Source: Pseudonocardia endophytica
GTDB taxonomy: Bacteria > Actinomycetota > Actinomycetes > Mycobacteriales > Pseudonocardiaceae
Direction of reading: 5' to 3'
NCBI RefSeq assembly: GCF_004339565.1
Contig: NZ_SMFZ01000002.1
Location: forward strand, 620,001-684,000
Length of the DNA stretch: 64,000 nt
The position numbers and the translations under genes are program-made. The notes under the pieces are model-generated. The model saw nothing but the letters and a program-made list of their open reading frames with translations, searched no databases and was not told where the DNA came from. Positions 1-8,346 of this stretch are shown one piece after another; position 1 is the stretch's first letter; each line of letters begins with the position of its first letter.

Positions 1-18
1 GGCGGAGCCGGGGGTGGC

Positions 19-1872
19 ATGGTGCAGGACGCTGAGACCGGGGCCAGGACCGGCGCTGGGGCCTGTGCGGCCACCGGTGCTGGGGCCTGCGCCGTCACCG
101 GTGTTGAGGCCCGTGCCGTCACCGGTGCTGGGGCCCGTGCGGCCACCGGTGCTGGGGCCTGCGCCGTCACCGGTGTTGAGGCCCGTGCCGCCACCGGTGC
201 TGGGGCCCGCGCCGCCACCGGTGTTGAGGCCGGTGCCGAGGGCCGCGTTGAGGGCCGCGCCGAGGGCCGTGCTGAGGCCCGCGCCGGGTTCGGCGCCGGG
301 ACCGGCGCCGAACGCGTGCTGGCGTTGTGGTCACCGGACTGGCCGGTCACCGCGGCCGCCCGCGCGGCACACGTGCCCGCCCACCGGCCGGCGGCGGTGT
401 TCCACGCGAACCGGGTGCAGGCCTGCTCGGCCACCGCGCGCAGCCAGGGCATCCGGCGGGGACTGCGCAGGCGCGAGGCCCAGGCCCGGTGTCCGGAGCT
501 GGCCGTGCTCACCCCGGACACCGGTCGTGACGCCCGGCTGTTCGAGCCGGTGGTGCGGGCGGTGGAGGAGATCGCGCCGGGGGTGGAGGTGGTCCGGCCG
601 GGGCTGCTCGTGCTGCCGGCGCGCGGCCCGGTCGGCTGGTTCGGCGGTGAGCGCGCCGCGGCGGAGCGGCTGATCGACCAGGTGGCGTTGCGCACCCGGA
701 CGGAGTGCCAGGTCGGCGTCGCCGACGGGACGTTCGCCGCGGTACTGGCCGCCCGCCGCGGGAGGGGCGTGCCCCCGGGGCGCAGCGCGGAGTTCCTGGC
801 CCCGCTGGAGGTGTCCGAACTGGACCGGGATCCCGCGGTGGACCGCGCCGAGCTGGTGGACCTGCTGCGCCGGTTGGGTCTGCGTTCACTGGGCGCGTTC
901 GCCGCGCTGCCCGCGGCCGACGTGGCCTCCCGCTTCGGGGCGGACGCGGTGGCCGCGCACCGGCTGGCCCGCGGGCTCGACCCACGGCCGCCCGCCCGGC
1001 GGGTGGTGCCGGAGGAGCTGGCCGCGGCGATGGAGCTGGACCCGCCGGTGGACCGGGTGGACGCCGCGGCGTTCGCCGCCCGCGGGCTGGCCGGGCGGCT
1101 GCACGAGGCGCTGGCCGGTCACGGGCTCGCGTGCACCCGTCTCGGAGTGCACGCCCGGACCGAGGCCGGGGAGGAGCTGCTGCGCGTCTGGCGCTGCGCG
1201 GAGCCGCTCACCCCCGGCGGGACCGTGGACCGGGTGCGCTGGCAGCTGGACTCCTGGCTCGGTCGCGGCGGGTCCGGCGCGCTCGTCGCGCTGCGGCTCA
1301 CGCCGGAGGAGACGGTCGTGGCCGGGGTGCTGCAACGTGGCCTCTGGGGCGACGTCGGGGAGGCCGACGAGCGCGCGGGCCGTGCGCTCGTGCGGGCGCA
1401 GGCGCTGCTCGGCCCGGACGGCGTGGTCACCCCGGTGCTGACCGGCGGACGGGACCCTGCCGAGCGGGTCCGCCTGGTGCCGTGGGGCGAGGAACGCGAG
1501 ACCGACCCGCCCGCGCCCGTCCGGCGTCCGGTCCCGGACCCGCCTGCGTCCTGGCCGGGCAGGCTTCCCGCGCCCTCGCCGTCCGTCGTCCCGCCGGAGC
1601 CGGTGGCGGTGGGCCTGTTGGCGGCCGGGGGCGAGGAGGTCCGGCCGTCCGGGACGGATCTGCTCGACGCCGCCCCGGCGCGGCTGGTGGAGACCGGGCG
1701 CACCGCGCGCGAGGTGCGGGACTGGGCCGGGCCGTGGCCGGTCGAGACGCGCTGGTGGGCTCCCGGAGGCGGGCCCGGCCCCACGGTCCGGGTCCAGGTC
1801 GTCCTCGACGACGGCGAGGCCCTGCTGCTCGCGCACACCGGCGGACGGTGGTGGGTCACCGGTGTGTACTGA
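19..1872 (+). CDS. imuB: ImuB-like Y-family polymerase homologue (mutasome adaptor)
   Basis: Likely the Y-family polymerase homologue that links DnaE2 to the beta clamp during SOS mutagenesis. The conserved fold begins near V100 (VLALWSPDWPV) and continues through a little-finger-like region to the C-terminus. The acidic Y-family motifs are not visible: the SxDEA region reads RPGLLVLPARG, as expected for the catalytically dead ImuB group. From GTG 316 the protein would be 518 aa, close to mycobacterial ImuB (about 525). Residues 1-99 are low-complexity Ala/Gly/Thr octapeptide repeats encoded by a 24-bp minisatellite. The frame stays open to the left edge, so the true start may lie outside the window or at GTG 316. 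imuA', its usual partner, would lie upstream. dnaE2 is 1.9 kb downstream with a peptidase between them. Confidence 0.8.
   Translation: MVQDAETGARTGAGACAATGAGACAVTGVEARAVTGAGARAATGAGACAVTGVEARAATGAGARAATGVEAGAEGRVEGRAEGRAEARAGFGAGTGAERVLALWSPDWPVTAAARAAHVPAHRPAAVFHANRVQACSATARSQGIRRGLRRREAQARCPELAVLTPDTGRDARLFEPVVRAVEEIAPGVEVVRPGLLVLPARGPVGWFGGERAAAERLIDQVALRTRTECQVGVADGTFAAVLAARRGRGVPPGRSAEFLAPLEVSELDRDPAVDRAELVDLLRRLGLRSLGAFAALPAADVASRFGADAVAAHRLARGLDPRPPARRVVPEELAAAMELDPPVDRVDAAAFAARGLAGRLHEALAGHGLACTRLGVHARTEAGEELLRVWRCAEPLTPGGTVDRVRWQLDSWLGRGGSGALVALRLTPEETVVAGVLQRGLWGDVGEADERAGRALVRAQALLGPDGVVTPVLTGGRDPAERVRLVPWGEERETDPPAPVRRPVPDPPASWPGRLPAPSPSVVPPEPVAVGLLAAGGEEVRPSGTDLLDAAPARLVETGRTAREVRDWAGPWPVETRWWAPGGGPGPTVRVQVVLDDGEALLLAHTGGRWWVTGVY
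49..240 (+). repeat. 24-bp minisatellite, 8 units, in frame in imuB
   Basis: Eight consecutive 24-bp units start at 49 (unit form acc-ggt-gct-ggg-gcc-tgc-gcc-gtc and variants) and encode the octapeptides TGAGACAV, TGVEARAV and TGAGARAA. Units alternate between types in higher-order order. A decayed 12-bp repeat (GRVE/GRAE codons) follows to about 290. The unit length is a multiple of three, so gain or loss of copies would keep imuB in frame. Confidence 0.9.
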
Positions 1873-1921
1873 GCGGAGCTCGTCGGAGCGAACAGGCGGC
1901 ACTGAGCGCAGCGCACCGGAG

Positions 1922-3388
1922 CTACCGGGGCGGGATCCCGTCCAGCGACACGCCGAACCGCCCGATGCCGGTGGCCATCGCCTTGACGTTCCGGTCGAAC
2001 GCCACCTGGTCCACGTTGGACACCCGGTCGCAGCGCTGGTGGTAGCAGGGGTCGTAGGCGCGGCCCGCCTCCCCGCCCCACAGCTGCGCCTGCTCGGCCG
2101 TCTTGTTCTCCTCGGCGCCGGTGAACAGCCCGCCGGACGGGATCCCGGCCTCGATGAACGGCCCGTAGTCCGAGCGGCCGTCGAAGTCGGTGCCCTGCGC
2201 CCGGACGCCGACCGCGGCCAGCCCGTCGACGAGCACCTGCTCCAGCACACCCGACCCGGGCGGACCGGGGCCCTCACCGACGTTGTCCGAGTTGTCCCCG
2301 TCGTAGGCCAGGTAGCCGGGGTTCGGCGAACCGACCATGTCGAAGTTCAGGTACACCGCGATCGCCCTGCGGTCGGCCTCGGACAGACCCTCGACGTACT
2401 TCGTGGACCCGACCAGTCCGGCCTCCTCGGCGCCCCACCAGGCGAACCGCACGGCCTGGCCGACCGGCGGGGAGGCGCCCATCCTCGTGGCGATCTCGAG
2501 CAGCGCGGCGGTGCCGCTGCCGTCGTCGTTGATGCCGGGCCCTTCCGGAACGGAGTCCAGGTGGGCGCCCGCCGTGACGACCTTCGCCGGGTCGCCGGTC
2601 CTGGTCTGGGCCACCACGTTGCGGCTGGTGATCTGGCGGATCGTGGTCGCCAGCGTCAGCGTGACCGGGGTGCCCGCCCGCGCGGCGAGGCGCCCTCCGT
2701 CGGTCCTCGTGACCGAGGCGCTGGGCACGACGCCGGGGGTCTCGCCGAGCGTCGCCTGGATCGGGGTGTCGTCGGTGTTCGCCACGATCACCGCCGCCGC
2801 ACCGGCCGCGCCGGCCAGCTGCGACTTCTGCCCGAACGGGCAGACCCCGCGTTGCACCAGGGCGACGGCGCCGCGCGGGAACTGCGCGTAGTCGGACGCG
2901 TCGCAGCCCGGTGTCGGGTCCTGAGGCGCGGGCGGGATCACGACGATCGGAGCCGTGATCCCCGCGGGCGGTGTCGCGGGCGAGAAACCGAGCGCCGTCG
3001 CCCGGACCGGCTCGTTCCCCAGGGTCAGGCGCTCGGACTGGGTGGAGAACGTGCGGGCCTCGAACGTCGGGGTCTGCACGTCGTAGCCCGCCTGCCGGAG
3101 CACGCCCACCACGTAGTCGACGCTGGCGTCGTACCCGGGCGTCCCGGAGGCCCGGTTGCCGCCGTTCGCGTCGGCGATCCGTTCGAGGGACTGGAGGTGG
3201 GTGGTCGCGGACCGTCCGCTCACCTGCCCGGCCAACCGGGACGGGAGCCCGGGATCCGCGGCCACGGCCGCGGGAGCGGCGGGTCCGGGCGGGGGTGCCG
3301 CGTCCGAGCACGCGGCGAGCAGCACGAGCCCGGCAGCCAGGAACGCCGTCGTCGCCGTGGTCCGGACGTGCCGCGCCGTGGTTCGCAT
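1922..3388 (-). CDS. Secreted M28-family zinc aminopeptidase lipoprotein
   Basis: Predicted exported zinc aminopeptidase with an inserted PA domain. The start ATG (3386-3388) has a GGGAG ribosome site and gives a 488-aa protein. A signal peptide ends in a lipobox, LLAAC, with lipidation at C27. The PA domain holds the RGVCPFGQK segment. The M28 metal and catalytic residues are visible in AHLDSV (His, Asp), NDDGSG (Asp), GAEEAG (Glu pair), NFDMVG (Asp) and YHQRCD (His). The domain order and the length match the Streptomyces griseus aminopeptidase / mycobacterial LpqL group. It is transcribed towards imuB with only 49 bp between the two stops and no clear terminator. Physiological substrates cannot be told from sequence. 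Confidence 0.9.
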   Translation of the reverse strand: MRTTARHVRTTATTAFLAAGLVLLAACSDAAPPPGPAAPAAVAADPGLPSRLAGQVSGRSATTHLQSLERIADANGGNRASGTPGYDASVDYVVGVLRQAGYDVQTPTFEARTFSTQSERLTLGNEPVRATALGFSPATPPAGITAPIVVIPPAPQDPTPGCDASDYAQFPRGAVALVQRGVCPFGQKSQLAGAAGAAAVIVANTDDTPIQATLGETPGVVPSASVTRTDGGRLAARAGTPVTLTLATTIRQITSRNVVAQTRTGDPAKVVTAGAHLDSVPEGPGINDDGSGTAALLEIATRMGASPPVGQAVRFAWWGAEEAGLVGSTKYVEGLSEADRRAIAVYLNFDMVGSPNPGYLAYDGDNSDNVGEGPGPPGSGVLEQVLVDGLAAVGVRAQGTDFDGRSDYGPFIEAGIPSGGLFTGAEENKTAEQAQLWGGEAGRAYDPCYHQRCDRVSNVDQVAFDRNVKAMATGIGRFGVSLDGIPPR

Positions 3389-3469
3389 CTGTCTCCCGTC
3401 GACCGTGCTGTCCGGATCGCGCCGGGGACATCGTGGCACCTCATGGGCCGTTCGGCGCAGCCCGAGCAG

Positions 3470-3578
3470 TTGTCCACAGGACTGTCCACAGCTGTGATCA
3501 TCCGGTGTGGATGCCCGTCGCTGATCCACGGCGCGCTCACGGGCTCCCCTCAGGTTCTCCACAGAATCGGGGTGTGGA
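3470..3578. promoter_or_regulatory. Cluster of DnaA-box-like TCCACA motifs
   Basis: The 405-bp gene-free stretch 3389-3794 carries TTGTCCACA (3470-3478), CTGTCCACA (3482-3490), an inverted ATCCACA (3506-3512), TTCTCCACA (3555-3563) and an inverted TCCACA (3573-3578). TTGTCCACA is the preferred DnaA box of high-GC actinomycetes. No dnaA, dnaN, gyr or AT-rich unwinding region is nearby, so this is not oriC. It may be a DnaA-responsive control site between the divergent peptidase and dnaE2 genes, or chance. Confidence 0.4.
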
Positions 3579-3765
3579 CTGGGCTCCATCACGGGGAAAG
3601 ACGTCCCGGCCCGCACCTCACGGGGTGCGGGCCCGCCTCCCCCGGGGGACGGGCGAGTGTCGGCGCTGGGGAGCCGCCGGCCGCCCGGCTTCGGGGATCC
3701 GCCGTGCGGGACCGGCCGGCGCTCTGGAGAGCGACCGACCGGTCCCCACGGCCACTCCGTCGCCT

Positions 3766-3781
3766 TCGAATGCATGTTCGA
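3766..3781 (+). promoter_or_regulatory. LexA SOS box of dnaE2
   Basis: TCGAATGCATGTTCGA differs at one base from the actinobacterial SOS box TCGAAC-N4-GTTCGA. It lies between the presumed -35 region and the -10 hexamer of dnaE2, where bound LexA would block RNA polymerase. Known in the family: mycobacterial dnaE2 is induced through LexA/RecA. Confidence 0.85.
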
Positions 3782-3782
3782 C

Positions 3783-3794
3783 TAGACTCGCCTC
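3783..3794 (+). promoter_or_regulatory. -10 element of leaderless dnaE2 promoter
   Basis: TAGACT at 3783-3788 is followed by six bases and then GTG 3795, so transcription should begin at the start codon. No Shine-Dalgarno sequence precedes the gene. Confidence 0.65.
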
Positions 3795-6700
3795 GTGGGC
3801 TGGCAGAACCCGGACGTCCCGTGGAGCGAGCTGGAGGCGACGCTCTCCGGCCGGGTGCGCACCGGGTCGAGCCTGTCCGGGGGACCCGAGGCGGACGGCG
3901 GCGACGCGCCGGCGTGGTCGGCGCACCGCGGGCCGTACGAGCCGCCGGAGGGACTGGGCCGCGGCGAGTCCGGCGTCGCCTACGCCGAGCTGCACTGCCA
4001 CTCGAACTTCAGCTTCCTCGACGGTGCCGCGTCCCCCGAGGAGCTGGCCGAGCGTGCGTCGGAGCTGGGCCTGGAGGCGATCGCGCTCACCGACCACGAC
4101 GGGATGTACGGCGTCGTCCGCTTCGCAGAGGCGGCCCGTGCGCTCGGGATCCGGACGGTGTTCGGGGCCGAGCTGAGCATGGGCCTGTCCGCGCCGCAGA
4201 ACGGTGTCGCGGACCCGGAGGGCGAGCACCTGCTGCTGCTCGCCCGCGGCCCGGAGGGGTACGGGGCGCTGTGCCGCACGATCTCCACCGGCCAGCTGCG
4301 CGGTGCGGAGAAGGGCCGCCCGGTCTACGACCTGGGCGAGGTCGTCGCGGACACCGCCGGCCACGTCGTCGTACTGACCGGCTGTCGCAAGGGCGCCGTG
4401 CCCCGGGCCCTGGAGCGCGGTGGACCCGAGGCGGCCGCGGTGGAGCTGGCGCGACTGGTGGACCTGTTCGGCCGGGAGAACGTGCGCGTCGAGCTGACCC
4501 GCTACGGCCTGCCCACCGACACGGAGCGGAACGACGCGCTCGCCGCGCTCGCCGCGGACGCGGGCGTCGCGACCGTCGCCACCACGGCGGCGCACTACGC
4601 GACGCCGGACCGTGCCCCGCTGGCCGCGGCGATGGCCGCCGTGCGGGCCCGGCGCAGCCTGGACGAGATCGACCCGTGGCTGCCCCCGGCCGGGACGGCG
4701 CACCTGCGCGGCGGCGCGGAGATGGCCGAGCGGTTCGAGAGCCGCCACCCCGGAGCCGTCGCCAGGGCCGCCGAGCTCGGGCGGGAGCTGGCGTTCGAGC
4801 TGCGGCTGGTCGCCCCGGACCTGCCACCGTTCGACGTGCCGCCGGGCGAGACCGAGGCGAGCTGGCTGCGCGTGCTGACCCGTCGCGGGACGGTCGAGCG
4901 TTATGGCAGCTATGACGAGAACCCGGGCGCCGTGCACATGGTCGAGCACGAGCTGGCGATCATCGAGGCCAAGAACTTCCCCGGCTACTTCCTGATCGTG
5001 CAGGACATCGTCGCGTTCTGCCGGCGTCGGGACATCCTCTGCCAGGGCCGGGGCTCCGCCGCGAACTCCGCGGTCTGCTACGCGCTGGGCATCACGAGCG
5101 TCGACGCGGTGCGCCACGGCCTGCTGTTCGAGCGCTTCCTGTCCCCGGATCGGGACGGCTACCCGGACATCGACCTGGACATCGAGTCCGGCCGCAGGGA
5201 GGAGGCGATCCAGTACGTCTACGAGCGCTACGGCCGCCTGCAGGCCGCGCAGGTCGCGAACGTGATCACCTACCGCCCGCGCTCCGCCGTCCGGGACACC
5301 GCCCGCGCGCTCGGGTTCTCGCCGGGCCAGCAGGACGCGTGGAGCAAGCGCGTCGAGCGCTGGCACGCGCTGGAGGCGAGCGCGCTCCCGTCGGAGATGC
5401 CGGACCAACTGGTGGACCTGGCCGGGCAGCTGATGGGCGCTCCCCGGCACCTCGGCATCCACTCCGGGGGGATGGTGATCTGCGACCGCCCGGTCTCCGA
5501 GGTGGTGCCGGTGGAGTGGGCCCGGATGGCCGACCGGACCGTCGTGCAGTGGGACAAGGAGGACTGCGCGGCGGCCGGACTGGTCAAGTTCGACCTGCTC
5601 GGGCTCGGCATGCTCACCGCGCTGCACCTGATGATCGACCTGGTCGCCGAGCACGAGAACGAGAAGGTCGAGCTGCACGCGCTGGGGGAGTCCGACGCGG
5701 AGGTCTACGCGATGCTCTCCCGCGCGGACTCGGTCGGGGTGTTCCAGGTGGAGTCGCGCGCCCAGATGGCGACGCTGCCCCGGCTGCGCCCACGCGAGTT
5801 CTACGACCTGGTGGTCGAGGTCGCGCTGATCCGCCCCGGCCCGATCCAGGGCGGCTCGGTGCATCCGTACATCCGCCGTCGCAACGACATCGAGAAGTGG
5901 GAGCACGACCACCCGCTGCTCAAGCCCGCGTTGCACAAGACGCTCGGCATCCCGCTGTTCCAGGAGCAGATGATGCAGATCGCGGTGGACGTGGCCGGGT
6001 TCTCCGCGGCCGAGGCTGACGAGCTGCGCCGCGCCATGGGCGCCAAGCGCTCCACCGAGAAGATGGAGCGGCTGCGCGGCCGGTTCTACGACGGCATGGC
6101 CGCGAAAGGGATCACCGGCGAACTCGCTGAGACGATCTTCACGAAGATGCTGGCGTTCGCGAACTTCGGTTTCCCGGAGAGCCATTCGATCAGCTTCGCG
6201 TCGCTGGTCTACTACTCGGCCTGGTTCAAGCTCTATCACCCGGCGGCGTTCTGCGCGGGGCTGCTGAACGCCCAGCCGATGGGCTTCTACTCCCCGCAGT
6301 CGCTGGTCGCCGACGCGCGGCGGCACGGCGTGCTCGTCCGGCACCCGGACGTCAACGACGGGTGTGCGGAGGCGGTCCTGCAACCGGACACGGACTCCGC
6401 GGGCGGGCAGGCGATCCGGCTCGGGCTGGCCGAGGTGCGCACGATCGGCACCGAGCTCGCGGAGAAGATCGACGCCGAGCGGGACGCGTCCGGCCCGTTC
6501 CGCGATCTGGCGGACCTGGCGCGGCGGGTGCGCCTGACCGGGCCGCAGGCCGAGGCGCTGGCGACGGCCGGGGCGTTCGGCTCGTTCGGGGTCGACCGCC
6601 GGGAGGCGCTGTGGGCGGCGGGCGTGGTGGCCGGCGTGCGCCCGGAGCACCTGCCGGGCACGGCGGTCGGGCTGGAGGCGCCGGCGCTGCCCGGGATGAC

Positions 6701-7145
6701 CGACGCGGAGCTGACCGTCTCCGACGTCTGGGCCACCGGCGTGTCGCCGCAGAGCCACCCGATGCAGCACCTGCGGGAGAAGATGGACGACCTCGGGGCG
6801 GTCCGGATCGACCGGCTCGACGACGTGGGACGGAACCACGGGCGGGCGGGAGATGACACGGACGCCCCGCCCCGCGTGCTCGTCGGAGGCCTGGTGACGC
6901 ATCGGCAGCGCCCGGCGACGGCGGGCGGGGTGACGTTCGTGAACCTGGAGGACGAGTCCGGGATGCTGAACGTGACGTGCTCGGAGGGGCTGTGGGCGCG
7001 CTACCGGACGGTGGCGCTGGGCAGCGCCGCGCTGCTCGTGCGCGGACGGCTGGAGCGCAGCCCGGAGGGTGTGCTCAACCTGCTGGCCGACCGGCTGCAG
7101 CGGCTCCCACTCGCGGTGGCCGTACGGTCGCGTGATTTCCGATGA
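3795..7145 (+). CDS. dnaE2: Error-prone DNA polymerase DnaE2 (ImuC)
   Basis: C-family polymerase alpha subunit that performs damage-induced mutagenic translesion synthesis with ImuA' and ImuB. It is 1116 aa against about 1080 in M. tuberculosis; the extra length is a 60-residue N-terminal extension. A PHP domain begins near residue 63 with LHCHSNFS (H67, H69) and LTDHDGMYG. The catalytic aspartates are in PDIDLDIESG at about residues 456-466, followed by the fingers and helix-hairpin-helix regions. An OB-fold ends the protein at about 1030-1085 (VNLEDESGMLNV). The missing proofreading subunit interaction and replicative C-terminus set this apart from DnaE1. GTG 3795 was chosen from the -10 spacing. 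A strong terminator follows the stop. Confidence 0.97.
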   Translation: MGWQNPDVPWSELEATLSGRVRTGSSLSGGPEADGGDAPAWSAHRGPYEPPEGLGRGESGVAYAELHCHSNFSFLDGAASPEELAERASELGLEAIALTDHDGMYGVVRFAEAARALGIRTVFGAELSMGLSAPQNGVADPEGEHLLLLARGPEGYGALCRTISTGQLRGAEKGRPVYDLGEVVADTAGHVVVLTGCRKGAVPRALERGGPEAAAVELARLVDLFGRENVRVELTRYGLPTDTERNDALAALAADAGVATVATTAAHYATPDRAPLAAAMAAVRARRSLDEIDPWLPPAGTAHLRGGAEMAERFESRHPGAVARAAELGRELAFELRLVAPDLPPFDVPPGETEASWLRVLTRRGTVERYGSYDENPGAVHMVEHELAIIEAKNFPGYFLIVQDIVAFCRRRDILCQGRGSAANSAVCYALGITSVDAVRHGLLFERFLSPDRDGYPDIDLDIESGRREEAIQYVYERYGRLQAAQVANVITYRPRSAVRDTARALGFSPGQQDAWSKRVERWHALEASALPSEMPDQLVDLAGQLMGAPRHLGIHSGGMVICDRPVSEVVPVEWARMADRTVVQWDKEDCAAAGLVKFDLLGLGMLTALHLMIDLVAEHENEKVELHALGESDAEVYAMLSRADSVGVFQVESRAQMATLPRLRPREFYDLVVEVALIRPGPIQGGSVHPYIRRRNDIEKWEHDHPLLKPALHKTLGIPLFQEQMMQIAVDVAGFSAAEADELRRAMGAKRSTEKMERLRGRFYDGMAAKGITGELAETIFTKMLAFANFGFPESHSISFASLVYYSAWFKLYHPAAFCAGLLNAQPMGFYSPQSLVADARRHGVLVRHPDVNDGCAEAVLQPDTDSAGGQAIRLGLAEVRTIGTELAEKIDAERDASGPFRDLADLARRVRLTGPQAEALATAGAFGSFGVDRREALWAAGVVAGVRPEHLPGTAVGLEAPALPGMTDAELTVSDVWATGVSPQSHPMQHLREKMDDLGAVRIDRLDDVGRNHGRAGDDTDAPPRVLVGGLVTHRQRPATAGGVTFVNLEDESGMLNVTCSEGLWARYRTVALGSAALLVRGRLERSPEGVLNLLADRLQRLPLAVAVRSRDFR

Positions 7146-7162
7146 GGCCCGGAACGGCCGAA

Positions 7163-7191
7163 GCGGGCCCCGCCGGATCGGCGGGGCCCGC
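7163..7191. terminator. Bidirectional terminator hairpin between dnaE2 and satP
   Basis: A perfect 12-bp stem, GCGGGCCCCGCC (7163-7174) with GGCGGGGCCCGC (7180-7191), has a 5-nt loop and sits between two convergent genes. Confidence 0.85.
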
Positions 7192-7214
7192 TCCGGGCCG
7201 GACGCGGGAAGGGG

Positions 7215-7883
7215 CTACTTCTGGATGGGGTTGCCCATCGCCAGCGCCTTGCCGCCCAGCTCCTGGTTGAACGCGTCGAACAGGATGTACGCGAACAGGA
7301 GCGTGAAGATGAACGTGGTGATGCCGGCGATCGGGAACAGTCCCGTCGCCCCGAGCGCCACACCGAGGTAGGCCAGCACGAACGTGACCGTGACGAACAC
7401 GAACGCCGTGGTGAACGCGATCGGAAGGCGCAGCGTGAACAGCGTGAGCAGGATGAACGTGACCGTGTAGGCCAGTAGGTAGGCGGCCTGGATCTGGAAG
7501 GACTGCGCGGTGGTCAGTGTCTGGGAGGCCGCGTCGGCCCCGGTTGCATTGATGATCAGACCGTTGTTCAGCAGGAGCAGCAGTACGCCGAAGCTGATCC
7601 AGAACGAGGAGAAGACACCGAAGATCGCCCCCACCGCGTTCTGGCCCGCACGGATCGCGAGCACGGTGGTGATCAGCTCGAACAGGCCGGTGCAGAACAG
7701 GACGATCGGAATCATGCCGCCCGGCAGCTCGGACGTGGGCAGGTACCCGACGAACCACAGGCCCAGGATCATCCCGCCCGGGATGAAGGTGATCAGGCCC
7801 ATGGCCGTCGGGTTGGGAGCAGGGGTCGCAGGTGGTGCCTCCGCGGCGGCGTGCGCCCCCGCCGTGTCGCTCTCCACGCTCAT
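7215..7883 (-). CDS. satP: Acetate/succinate transporter, GPR1/FUN34/YaaH family
   Basis: Six-helix inner-membrane acetate channel/transporter of 222 aa. The family signature near the start of TM1 is present as NPTAMGLITF (usual NPxPLGL). The conserved Asn/Gly-rich core is visible in LNNGLIIN and the six hydrophobic segments are evenly spaced from about residue 30 to 212. ATG 7883 is preceded by GAGGAG at good spacing. It faces dnaE2 across a shared terminator and stands alone, with a 463-bp upstream region free of genes. The substrate (acetate, possibly succinate) is from family knowledge. Confidence 0.92.
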   Translation of the reverse strand: MSVESDTAGAHAAAEAPPATPAPNPTAMGLITFIPGGMILGLWFVGYLPTSELPGGMIPIVLFCTGLFELITTVLAIRAGQNAVGAIFGVFSSFWISFGVLLLLLNNGLIINATGADAASQTLTTAQSFQIQAAYLLAYTVTFILLTLFTLRLPIAFTTAFVFVTVTFVLAYLGVALGATGLFPIAGITTFIFTLLFAYILFDAFNQELGGKALAMGNPIQK

Positions 7884-8346
7884 GGGGATACTCCTCGTCG
7901 AGTCGAGTGTGGCCGGTCCGACACCGGCAAAGTGATTCTGCTCTCACCAAGATTGAATTCACCCCTCCCATCGGGCAGACCGGGACCTCGACCTTTGTGG
8001 CACGTTCACTCCGCGTATCGCCTGGTCGTCGATCAGGCACCCTCTACTTCCCGTCCACGCCCCACCACAGGGTCAGGTCGAAGGAGGGGGCCTGACCCCT
8101 CCCTCGTGACCCGGCCGTGACGCGCCTGTGATGGACGAGCGGCGGCGTCCGAGCGGAGTACCCGAGCGGGGGTTCTGGGAGGATGGCCGGCGTGGGTGCA
8201 CGGGTCATGGACGGCGTTGCCGGGGTCGCGGAGCGGCTCGACGGCCGGTCGACGCGCGGTCGGACCCCGACCGTAGGGGGGTCGACACGGGGGTCGACAC
8301 CGGCTCCCTGCGCCGCGTCCGGCCGGGGTGTAACCCGGTGAGCAGC
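7884..8346. other. Gene-free region with two mutually exclusive hairpins
   Basis: No coding region is convincing here. GGTCAGG (8071-8077) can pair with CCTGACC (8091-8097), and GGAGGGG (8083-8089) with CCCCTCC (8096-8102). The two stems overlap and cannot form together, an arrangement seen in attenuators. A direct repeat GGGGTCGACAC lies at about 8278-8300. The region should hold the satP promoter (minus) and that of the DUF3017 gene (plus). Confidence 0.4.

Noticed and set aside
14..673. Alternative frame of Pro/Val repeats overlapping the imuB N-terminus
   Set aside because: A repeat of 24 bp is open in all three frames. Only the frame starting at 19 runs into the conserved ImuB fold.
1863..1925. 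GAGCG/GGAGC-type words at the ends of imuB and near 9477, 28946 and 58830 as a repeat family
   Set aside because: They share only short GC-rich words with no common length, arms or spacing, so base composition explains them.
3389..3794. Possible replication origin because of DnaA-box-like motifs
   Set aside because: No dnaA, dnaN, recF or gyrase genes and no AT-rich unwinding stretch are present; five degenerate boxes are far fewer than an actinomycete oriC has.
4087..4827. Long minus-strand frames antisense to dnaE2 and other genes
   Set aside because: Arg/Pro/Ala-rich translations are the expected mirror of genes in very GC-rich DNA and match no family.
7932..7947. GTGA-N8-TCAC resembling a CRP/GlxR site upstream of satP
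   Set aside because: The spacing is 8 bp between half sites, and the consensus needs 6. A second near-match at about 7996-8012 also has wrong spacing.
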